DNA of 64,000 nt from Bolinopsis microptera (Eukaryota > Ctenophora > Tentaculata > Lobata > Bolinopsidae). Positions 55,482 to 64,000 of the stretch are shown here, in pieces. The first letter of the stretch is position 1, and every line of letters begins with the position of its first letter. Where the stretch lies: assembly GCF_026151205.1 (NCBI RefSeq), contig NC_087077.1, positions 15,784,983 to 15,848,982 of the forward strand, given 5' to 3'. Under the pieces are notes generated by a model that worked only from the letters and a program-made list of their open reading frames with translations, was not told where the DNA came from and ran no database searches. The position numbers were made by a program, and so were the translations under genes.

Positions 55482-56814
55482 AATTCGGTAGTGTGGCATA
55501 ACACGGTTAACGCACGGTTAAGGCACGGTTAAAGCACAGTTAAGGCACGGTTAAGGCACAGTTAAGGCACGGTTAAGGCACAAGGGTTACATTAGGCACT
55601 GTTCTTAAGGCACGGTTAACGCACGGTTAACGCACGGTTAAGGCACAAACTGCCCAAAAGCAACCATTATGGTCGCTTAAGGCACGGTTAACACACGGTT
55701 AACGCACGGTTGGGGAAATATAACATTTCCTTGTGGCTTGCTGCGTGCTGACACCACCCGCACACTTATCAATACATGCAAACTTTTGATCTCGATTATC
55801 AGCTGACATGGATCATATCCCGAAATAAACAAGCTCTGTCACTCTATCACAGTTGTATATAAACGCAGCTTTATTCAACACAATCATCCCATCTTTTCAT
55901 TGTCTATTCTTAAAAATACTAGTACTACTACTTTACTCACCATGGTAACTCGAGGAAATTTTGGAATTCTTGGTGACGCGTTACCAAGAAATCAAAATAT
56001 CTTCGTTTTTTTGCAAATGATCACTGAAGTATAAAGGGAAATGCGAATAATCAATAATGGGCATCATCACTTCCATCATGGCTTTCCTCTCTTATGAAGA
56101 CCTTGTGAGAACTGGAGTACTGTCCTCAGAAGATCGTGCGCTGCAGTGCCAGTACTGCCTCGATGTTGAACTTCTACGACCTCACCAATTCTGTGAAGAT
56201 TGTCAGAACTACATGGAGCTGAAGCCCTGTTCCCCTGCCATGTTTCGAGATGGATTCTATTGGTCCTGTGCTGGAGCTGTGCTCACCCTCTCCATCAGAA
56301 CGGTCAAACGCATGGCTGTTGCTTTAGAATTAGAAAATTTACTCATAGCGGGAATCGCACTGTAAAATTTAGAGATCCGCGTCACATTCAGATCATGTTC
56401 CTTAGTTAACCACTTGTATGTTTATATGTTATATTTCCCCAACCGTGCGTTAACCGTGCCTTAAGCGACCATAAGCTTTTGGGCAGTTTGTGCCTTAAGT
56501 GACCTTACGGCCTCAACCGTGCCTTATGTAACACTTGTTCCCTAGCCGTGCCTTAACCGTGCCTTAGTTAACCACTTGTATGTTTATATGTTATATTTAC
56601 CCAACCGTGCGTTAACCGTGTGTTAACAATAACCGTGCCTTAAGCGACCATAATATTAATGGTTGCTTTTGGGCAGTTTGTGCGTTAACCGTGCCTTTAC
56701 CGTGCGTTAAACGTGCGTTAACCGTGCCTTAAGAACCGTGCCTTATGTAACCCTTGTGCCTTAACCGTGCTTTAACTGTGCCTTAACCGTGTTGCCACAC
56801 TACCGAATTGCCAC
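55482..56814 (+). mobile_element. Merlin-like element with inverted 11-bp arrays (copy 1)
   Basis: Flanked by TTTATTAA on both sides (55474-55481, 56815-56822), the 8-bp duplication typical of Merlin. Ends: left aattcggtagtgtggca, right complement gtggcaattcggtagtgtgg (left end apparently 5 bp short). Sub-terminal arrays of ACGGTTAAGGC/ACGGTTAACGC (55500-55712) face their complement (56430-56795). Between them lies the N-terminal exon of an IS1595-type transposase. The catalytic part is absent, so it must be mobilised in trans if at all. Confidence 0.8.
56057..56365 (+). pseudogene. IS1595/Merlin transposase N-terminal zinc-binding domain (copy 1)
   Basis: 102 codons from ATG. Cysteines: C31-x2-C34, C46-x2-C49 (FCEDCQNYMELKPC), C58 and C71 (RDGFYWSC), then LSIRT. 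This is the 'CP.C...M.L.PC......DGY.W.C..C....SIR.GS.F' domain that precedes the DDE core in Merlin-type transposases. The final CxxC partner is lost and the frame leaves the family after SIRT, so the domain is truncated or spliced onward. Identical copy at 61685-61993. Confidence 0.65.
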
Positions 56815-56822
56815 TTTATTAA

Positions 56823-57225
56823 TATTATTTTGTATGGTTGATAGTATGGTTGTATGATTTCAGTGCAATTAAAAATTTCAATTTGTTATTTAAAATAGCT
56901 AATATTCGGCTTTTGACTTTGTTTAATTCGTGGACGATTCTTTGACTTTACTGTTGCAGACACGTACGTATTACTATTAACTGACTTCAGCCAATGTTGG
57001 TAATTTAATGGTAACGGTTTTACTTTGAGATTATATCATTTTCAGCATAAGCAAGCATTTCGTGGGATATTTTGATTGTAATATTGATTATGACTAAATT
57101 GAGTTATTGATGGAATCAAATTTAAATTTGTGTCCCGCTTAAAGAAGCCACTTCAAATCAACCAAGCGTTTTTATTTAATGACAAGATTATGAGGAACTG
57201 GATAGTATTAGTAATACGAGTAACT
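56823..57225. other. spacer
   Basis: AT-rich, nothing recognised; repeated in copy 2. Confidence 0.4.
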
Positions 57226-57952
57226 TGTTGTAGGTTTATAAGTTACCAATGACCAAGACGCGCGCCGAGCTAGTCTAGTAGTAGACAGTATAGTTGGACT
57301 CGTTACGAGTATCACTAACTAAGTAATTCGTAACACTAACGAACTGGTGACGACGCGTGTATTGCAACATTAATTAGCAAGCCAAAATTCAAAGTTTCGA
57401 TTTGCACACTGTATCTCGACATATTAGTATTACAACATACACTGTATATCGTCACGCATGTTATATAAATGGCAATATATTGCCATTTGGTAGAATGCCT
57501 ACTCGAATTCGATACGCTAGGGACCCCAGATACTACTCCGTATTTTTGACCGTAGAATTCATTAAAAGTGGTCCTGATATGAATGATTAAACTAGACTGA
57601 ATTTACCCGGTTAAATCTAATTTCGGTAAAAAATAGGCCTTAAAACAATGTTTTTAAATTTAAGCAAGTTTGGGGTTCATTTCGTTGGCATATCAGTGCA
57701 GCAAAATTTGTATAAAAATGTATTTTAATTTATAAAACTAGTATAGCTGCACATACAAAATAGATCTATATTATTATTGTGCTATTAGTATTATTTCAGG
57801 ATTTCCCTGGTCAAAATCCAATTGAATGGCGCGGCCCGATATAGGCCGGGTTGTCGAGATACAGTGTATGCATTTGTTTTTAAACCGTCCAGTTCCGCAC
57901 GATCGAGTCCAACTAGCTCGGCGTCTTGGTAGATTATATTAACCTACTACAA
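57226..57952. mobile_element. inverted-repeat element (copy 1)
   Basis: Long nested inverted arms. 'ttgtaggtttataa..taccaa' with 'ccaagacgcgcgccgagcta' (57226-57270) pairs with 'tagctcggcgtcttggtag' to 'cctactacaa' (57914-57952). Further in, 'cacactgtatctcgaca' (57404-57420) pairs with 'tgtcgagatacagtgtatg' (57852-57870). The inside carries the dispersed repeat also seen at 2985. No transposase. Confidence 0.65.
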
Positions 57953-58960
57953 TAAGTACAAAACTTATCGGACGTAATTTGACCGAACATAATTTTGAAT
58001 GGATATCAAAATAAACGCTAAATTCTTAACCCCCTCCGTAATAAGTTTTACAACTATTGTGTTAAAATTATACAAATCATTTAGAAACCCCTCCCTCCCC
58101 CCAGTGACTACGTATTAATATTATGTGGGTGACCCTTTAAATGTTAAAAGATACACGGCAATATGAAGGTGGTCCAAGTTCATGGACAAGTAATTTCATT
58201 TAACAAATTTTACAGATGTAGAACAATTGATTCAAACAATCCATTTTTTTTGAGAAATTTTCAACGTCATATCAACTATCAAAACTTCGATGAAAACCGT
58301 TTAACAATCACAATTTAGCTCTGTAAAGATATAATTTTTATTGTAATAACTCCTGAGCTTCTCCTTTTTCGGTCATTCAAAAATTCATCTTCGGATGAAT
58401 CACAGCACTGAATCATTGAAAAAGTACCAAGGTATTTCAGATTATTGGCTTCACAACAAGTAAAGGTGAATCTTCCCTTTCAAAAATAAATCGATAATTC
58501 AAAACTTCTGAATTTCAAAACCTTAATTAGTAGTATATTTGCCCATGAAATTTTTACGATTTTTCGTTTCAGAATCCCGAAAGAATTCAAAAAAATCAGG
58601 AAATATTACACAAATAAATATACGAATTGATCAGCTCTCAATACATCCGTAAAATGGGAAAAAACTTATAAATTTCTATCAATCAATTTTAAGTCTCAAA
58701 ATCATGAATCAAGTCTCTGGTGATCACAAACAATGACATACGATGCGGTGGAAGATGACCCGAAGGTCACGTGACTAGCCTGTCACGTGTCTATCTAGTC
58801 TTCTTGTCTTCGGAGGGTCCCGGAGGAGCTGAGGCTTGGCTACTGCTACTGCTCGGCTGAGACTGAAACCATGTTATCAGAGTTAGGATTGTGTCAACTG
58901 CTCAAAGTAAAGAAGTAAAGAGAAATATTATAGATTGGAATGCTACGCTGAACGATGTTA
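57953..58960. other. non-coding
   Basis: A pyrimidine-rich patch 'acccctccctccccccagtgactacgta' at 58086-58113 resembles the poly-C MITE ends. Nothing coding. Confidence 0.4.
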
Positions 58961-58965
58961 ATTAA

Positions 58966-59260
58966 TTATTAATAAGTTAATAAGTTAATAAGTTAATAAG
59001 TTAATAAGTTAATAAGTTAATAAGTTAATAAGTTAATAAGTTAATAAGTTAATAAGTTAATAAGTTAATAAGTTAATAAGTTAATAAGTTAATAAGTTAA
59101 TAAATTAATAAGTGAATAAGTTAATAAATTAATGATTTAGTCAGTTGATTATTTAATGATTTAATAAGTTAACTAATTAATAAGTTAACTATTTGATCAG
59201 TTGATAAGTTAATGAGTTAATTAATGAGTTAATAAGTTATTTAATTAATAAGTTACTAAC
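58966..59260. repeat. 8-bp microsatellite TTAATAAG
   Basis: About 17 uninterrupted copies to 59100, then degenerate variants (ttaataaatt, gttaactaat) to about 59260. Confidence 0.9.
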
Positions 59261-61109
59261 ATTAGGATTGTTCACGTAGACTGTATTCGAGTTATCAGCA
59301 TACATAGCCTGTCCAGCGGCTGAAAATCATACTGTTTAGGAATTTTATGGCAACTGATAATACTTCACCAAAAACGAACGACTTATATACCACATTTTAA
59401 TCGTAATCATTTCTTTCGTTGAGCAATCAATATTATTCGTAACTAATTATATCCGAGAGACCACATTTGAATCGTAATCAATAGTTTGATCCAGTAATTT
59501 ACTACGCTACAATTAATTATGCTAGTCGTAACTAATTGCATCCAAGATACCATACATACCATTCATATGATCTGGTAACCAATCAACTATTCACAAACAC
59601 CTGTTGCTTGATTCAGGGGATACTGTTATTATACAGTAATATGATCTGGTAGACAGTGGTCCGCAGACAGTGGTCCGCAGACAGTGGTCCGCAGACAGTG
59701 GTCCGCAGACAGTGGTCCGCAGACAGTGGTCCGCAGACAGTGGTCCGCGGACCAGTGGTCGGGCTATCTCGATACTGCCAAAATTTTAGTATTGTAAATA
59801 ACTGTGTTTGAGAAATTGTTGGAAAATTATTTCAAATAATTGCTCATGTTTGCTCAGTTTTTCCTTTTCAGCTGCTGACACATTGGAGGCTATAGATGAT
59901 ACAGCACTGTGAGGAGCTTGGTATCGACACCACGCCACTTACATCTTGTGGCTGTCCACGGGTACTTATATAATACAAACACAGGATGCCTCAATGGTAA
60001 TATAGCCCTCCTTGAGAGAAAACTCGGACGGGAGCTGCAAAGATTCATTTGCTGCCTAAATCTTTGCAACTCCCGTCTGCTGCCTAGGATAGGATAAAGC
60101 TTCTGCATTTAGACATTTAGTCATTCAATTGGATGCATGGAGTGATTTCTCACACTTCTGACCCCAACTCATTCACCGGCGTTATAGGAACTCTCCTCGG
60201 GACAGCAGTTCGATCAACAAGGAAATTCCGTCCTCTCCAGGGACACGCATTCAAGCCCCTGGATAAGGACAACGTGAAGAAGCTGGGTTGGGATTAGCAA
60301 GTCTTCTACTACTATTAGACTGTCTTGCTGTTGCTGTCACCAGTGGTACGGTGAGTGTCCTTCAATTGGAGTTTTACCTCGACATTTTGGTTTTACTTAT
60401 TCGCATTAACCCATAAAGAATTGTATTTGTGGATTAATTTACATTTACATACGGTACACATCAATATTAATACCAATACCTTACAATCTCCACTTTTTAA
60501 ATGCAACTTATATAAACAATTTCAGGGGTAATGAGTCCGGAACTGGCCAAAGCACGAATTGATCCACTCAGCCACGCAAGGTGGATAACTATGCAGTCTA
60601 GGGTCCTACGACTGTACATGTCTGCAAATGCCCCGCTATGAAGCATGTACCCTAAACTTCGGAAATTATTTTGTTATGTGGTCAATATATATTAACCGCT
60701 TCATTTGAATATTTTTAAGTATAGAAGCTCAGTTGTTTATAACTATGGTGCAGTTTATACTGTTAGTGTTAACTTGTTCGACGAAATGACATTGGTTAAG
60801 AAACACGTAAAGCATAAAGGGTAAAGTTTACCGGAAAATTTGTTTAGTAGTTACTAGTTTTAGGAAATTATTTTTATTTTGCACAACACATAAAATTCTA
60901 ATTGCCATGTTATCTGACGATTGTTTTAATTTTAGGTAAGAGGCTATATAGATAATATTTCTGAGCTTAGAGTATGAAATGTTTTGTCTTTCAGCTATTT
61001 TGGCCTAGGTTGAATGTTAAGGCCACTACTACTACTAGTACTAGTATTCAGAGTTCATAGAGCAAGCTAGATGGTGTGCCAGTGGTATACTGGTAGTTGG
61101 GTTTATTAA

Positions 61110-62431
61110 AATTCGGTAGTGTGGCATAACACGGTTAACGCACGGTTAAGGCACGGTTAAAGCACAGTTAAGGCACGGTTAAGGCACAGTTAAGGCACGG
61201 TTAAGGCACAAGGGTTACATTAGGCACTGTTCTTAAGGCACGGTTAACGCACGGTTAACGCACGGTTAAGGCACAAACTGCCCAAAAGCAACCATTATGG
61301 TCGCTTAAGGCACGGTTAACACACGGTTAACGCACGGTTGGGGAAATATAACATTTCCTTGTGGCTTGCTGCGTGCTGACACCACCCGCACACTTATCAA
61401 TACATGCAAACTTTTGATCTCGATTATCAGCTGACATGGATCATATCCCGAAATAAACAAGCTCTGTCACTCTATCACAGTTGTATATAAACGCAGCTTT
61501 ATTCAACACAATCATCCCATCTTTAAATTGTCTATTCTTAAAAATACTAGTACTACTACTTTACTCACCATGGTAACTCGAGGAAATTTTGGAATTCTTG
61601 GTGACGCGTTACCAAGAAATCAAAATATCTTCGTTTTTTTGCAAATGATCACTGAAGTATAAAGGGAAATGCGAATAATCAATAATGGGCATCATCACTT
61701 CCATCATGGCTTTCCTCTCTTATGAAGACCTTGTGAGAACTGGAGTACTGTCCTCAGAAGATCGTGCGCTGCAGTGCCAGTACTGCCTCGATGTTGAACT
61801 TCTACGACCTCACCAATTCTGTGAAGATTGTCAGAACTACATGGAGCTGAAGCCCTGTTCCCCTGCCATGTTTCGAGATGGATTCTATTGGTCCTGTGCT
61901 GGAGCTGTGCTCACCCTCTCCATCAGAACGGTCAAACGCATGGCTGTTGCTTTAGAATTAGAAAATTTACTCATAGCGGGAATCGCACTGTAAAATTTAG
62001 AGATCCGCGTCACATTCAGATCATGTTCCTTAGTTAACCACTTGTATGTTTATATGTTATATTTCCCCAACCGTGCGTTAACCGTGCCTTAAGCGACCAT
62101 AAGCTTTTGGGCAGTTTGTGCCTTAAGTGACCTTACGGCCTCAACCGTGCCTTATGTAACACTTGTTCCCTAGCCGTGCCTTAACCGTGCCTTAGTTAAC
62201 CACTTGTATGTTTATATGTTATATTTACCCAACCGTGCGTTAACCGTGTGTTAACAATAACCGTGCCTTAAGCGACCATAATATTAATGGTTGCTTTTGG
62301 GCAGTTTGTGCGTTAACCGTGCGTTAAACGTGCGTTAACCGTGCCTTAAGAACCGTGCCTTATGTAACCCTTGTGCCTTAACCGTGCTTTAACTGTGCCT
62401 TAACCGTGTTGCCACACTACCGAATTGCCAC
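61110..62431 (+). mobile_element. Merlin-like element with inverted 11-bp arrays (copy 2)
   Basis: Second copy by duplication, not by new insertion: the same TTTATTAA flanks (61102-61109, 62432-62439) and the same truncated left end. It is slightly shorter because array units were lost on the right side. Confidence 0.8.
61685..61993 (+). pseudogene. IS1595/Merlin transposase N-terminal domain (copy 2)
   Basis: 102 codons, with the same protein as 56057-56365. Confidence 0.65.
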
Positions 62432-62842
62432 TTTATTAATATTATTTTGTATGGTTGATAGTATGGTTGTATGATTTCAGTGCAATTAAAAATTTCAATT
62501 TGTTATTTAAAATAGCTAATATTCGGCTTTTGACTTTGTTTAATTCGTGGACGATTCTTTGACTTTACTGTTGCAGACACGTACGTATTACTATTAACTG
62601 ACTTCAGCCAATGTTGGTAATTTAATGGTAACGGTTTTACTTTGAGATTATATCATTTTCAGCATAAGCAAGCATTTCGTGGGATATTTTGATTGTAATA
62701 TTGATTATGACTAAATTGAGTTATTGATGGAATCAAATTTAAATTTGTGTCCCGCTTAAAGAAGCCACTTCAAATCAACCAAGCGTTTTTATTTAATGAC
62801 AAGATTATGAGGAACTGGATAGTATTAGTAATACGAGTAACT

Positions 62843-63545
62843 TGTTGTAGGTTTATAAGTTACCAATGACCAAGACGCGCGCCGAGCTAGTCTAGTAGTA
62901 GACAGTATAGTTGGACTCGTTACGAGTATCACTAACTAAGTAATTCGTAACACTAACGAACTGGTGACGTCGCGTGTATTGCAACATTAATTAGCAAGCC
63001 AAAATTCAAAGTTTCGATTTGCACACTGTATCTCGACATATTAGTATTACAACATACACTGTATATCGTCACGCATGTTATATAAATGGCAATATATTGC
63101 CATTTGGTAGAATGCCTACTCGAATTCGATACGCTAGGGACCCCAGATACTACTCCGTATTTTTGACCGTAGAATTCATTAAAAGTGGTCCTGATATGAA
63201 TGATTAAACTAGACTGAATTTACCCGGTTAAATCTAATTTCGGTAAAAAATAGGCCTTAAAACAATGTTTTTAAATTTAAGCAAGTTTGGGGTTCATTTC
63301 GTTGGCATATCAGTATTTTAATTTATAAAACTAGTATAGCTGCACATACAAAATAGATCTATATTATTATTGTGCTATTAGTATTATTTCAGGATTTCCC
63401 TGGTCAAAATCCAATTGAATGGCGCGGCCCGATATAGGCCGGGTTGTCGAGATACAGTGTATGCATTTGTTTTTAAACCGTCCAGTTCCGCACGATCGAG
63501 TCCAACTAGCTCGGCGTCTTGGTAGATTATATTAACCTACTACAA
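62843..63545. mobile_element. inverted-repeat element (copy 2)
   Basis: Same inverted-arm element as 57226-57952, shortened by small deletions (near 63313 and in 'ctactacaataagtac' at 63540). Confidence 0.65.
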
Positions 63546-63842
63546 GTACAAAACTTATCGGACGTAATTTGACCGAACATAATTTTGAATGGATATCAAA
63601 ATAAACGCTAAATTCTTAACCCCCTCCGTAATAAGTTTTACAACTATTGTGTTAAAATTATACTAATCATTTAGAAACCCCTCCCTCCCCCCAGTGACTA
63701 CGTATTAATATTATGTGGGTGACCCTTTAAATGTTAAAAGATACACGGCAATATGAAGGTGGTCCAAGTTCATGGACAAGTAATTTCATTTAACAAATTT
63801 TACAGATGTAGAACAATTGATTCAAACAATCCATTTTTTTTA

Positions 63843-63885
63843 GACATTTTCAACGACATATCATTGATATGTCGTTGAAAATGTC
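63843..63885. repeat. perfect 21-bp palindrome, new in copy 2
   Basis: Arms 63843-63863 and 63865-63885 are exact complements around one base. At the same place copy 1 (about 58253-58276) has only one arm, with two differences (gaaattttcaacgtcatatc versus gacattttcaacgacatatc). Confidence 0.9.
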
Positions 63886-64000
63886 AACTATCAAAACTTC
63901 GATGAAAACCGTTTAACAATCATAATTTAGCTCTGTAAAGATATAATTTTTATTGTAATAACTCTTGAGCTTCTCCTTTTTCGGTCATTCAAAATATTCA

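Larger units (their letters stand above)
53717..59346. repeat. tandem duplication, copy 1 (5.63 kb)
   Basis: From 'atggcaactgataatacttc' at 53717 the sequence recurs at 59347 with an offset of 5628-5630, dropping to 5617 after small deletions. By eye the copies are about 99% identical over 4.6 kb; differences are mainly repeat-number indels. The last kilobase of copy 1 (58388-59346) would be the rest of the unit; its counterpart lies beyond the window. Confidence 0.9.
59347..64000. repeat. tandem duplication, copy 2 (cut by window end)
   Basis: Repeats 53717-58387. Seen differences include one fewer irregular unit in the cagacagtggtccg array, 'ctttaaattg' for 'cttttcattg' near 61520, a 13-bp loss in the GTGCGTTAA array (about 62320), a loss of about 22 bp near 63313, and a new palindrome at 63843-63885. 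Confidence 0.9.

Noticed and set aside
1-64000. tRNA, rRNA or snRNA genes
   Set aside because: No A/B-box plus cloverleaf, rRNA core or snRNA motif was noticed on either strand by reading; a covariance-model scan was not possible.

Overview
The window looks like nuclear DNA of an AT-rich invertebrate metazoan. Evidence: canonical TTAGGG telomere-type repeats, GT-AG introns (one clear case of 98 bp), and an animal-type set of transposable elements: Merlin/IS1595-like, hAT, MULE/FLYWCH and Polinton (Maverick) DNA transposons, CR1/RTE-like LINEs, a Penelope-like element and an LTR retrotransposon. No tRNA, rRNA, CRISPR or bacterial operon structure is visible. I cannot name the species. Almost everything recognisable is mobile DNA. 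Only two weak sets of host-like exons were seen (about 1.4 kb on the minus strand and 12.4-13.2 kb on the plus strand).

Layout. 1-17 kb is mostly non-coding. It holds a decayed LINE ORF1-like gene (4.4-5.2 kb, minus), a foldback element with a two-type telomeric core (6.4-7.3 kb), a hairpin at 10.0 kb, a small poly-C MITE at 11.0 kb, a possible three-exon host gene at 12.4-13.2 kb, and minisatellites at 14.3-16.3 kb. At 17.6-23.2 kb lies a complete, very young LTR retrotransposon on the minus strand: two 694-bp LTRs, a CAGG target duplication, a PBS, a PPT and an intact 465-residue Gag, but no recognisable pol. 23.4-32.7 kb holds a foldback element, a pyrimidine microsatellite, minus-strand fragments of LINEs, a GIY-YIG (Penelope) domain, hAT fragments and a LINE/MULE/LINE chimeric ORF.

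33-52 kb is a dense, mostly plus-strand graveyard in which short pieces of about six gene families are joined in changing order: a Merlin/IS1595 transposase, a CCDC106-like small domain, an unnamed hAT-like DDE transposase, Polinton protein-primed DNA polymerase B, FLYWCH/MULE pieces and LINE 3' ends. Many joins fall inside coding sequence without visible target-site duplications. One two-exon RING-finger gene (48.1-49.0 kb, minus) appears intact.

53.7-64.0 kb is a tandem duplication with a period of about 5.63 kb; the second copy runs off the window. Each copy carries a Merlin-like non-autonomous element with TTTATTAA target duplications, large inverted arrays of an 11-bp unit, and the N-terminal zinc-binding exon of an IS1595-type transposase. 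Five unrelated 11-bp minisatellites in 31-62 kb are a recurring oddity.

The genes do not form a pathway. The coherent functional units are the gag-only retrotransposon (probably mobilised in trans), the Merlin-type elements and possibly the RING gene. The polymerase and transposase fragments are broken and are described only as remnants.
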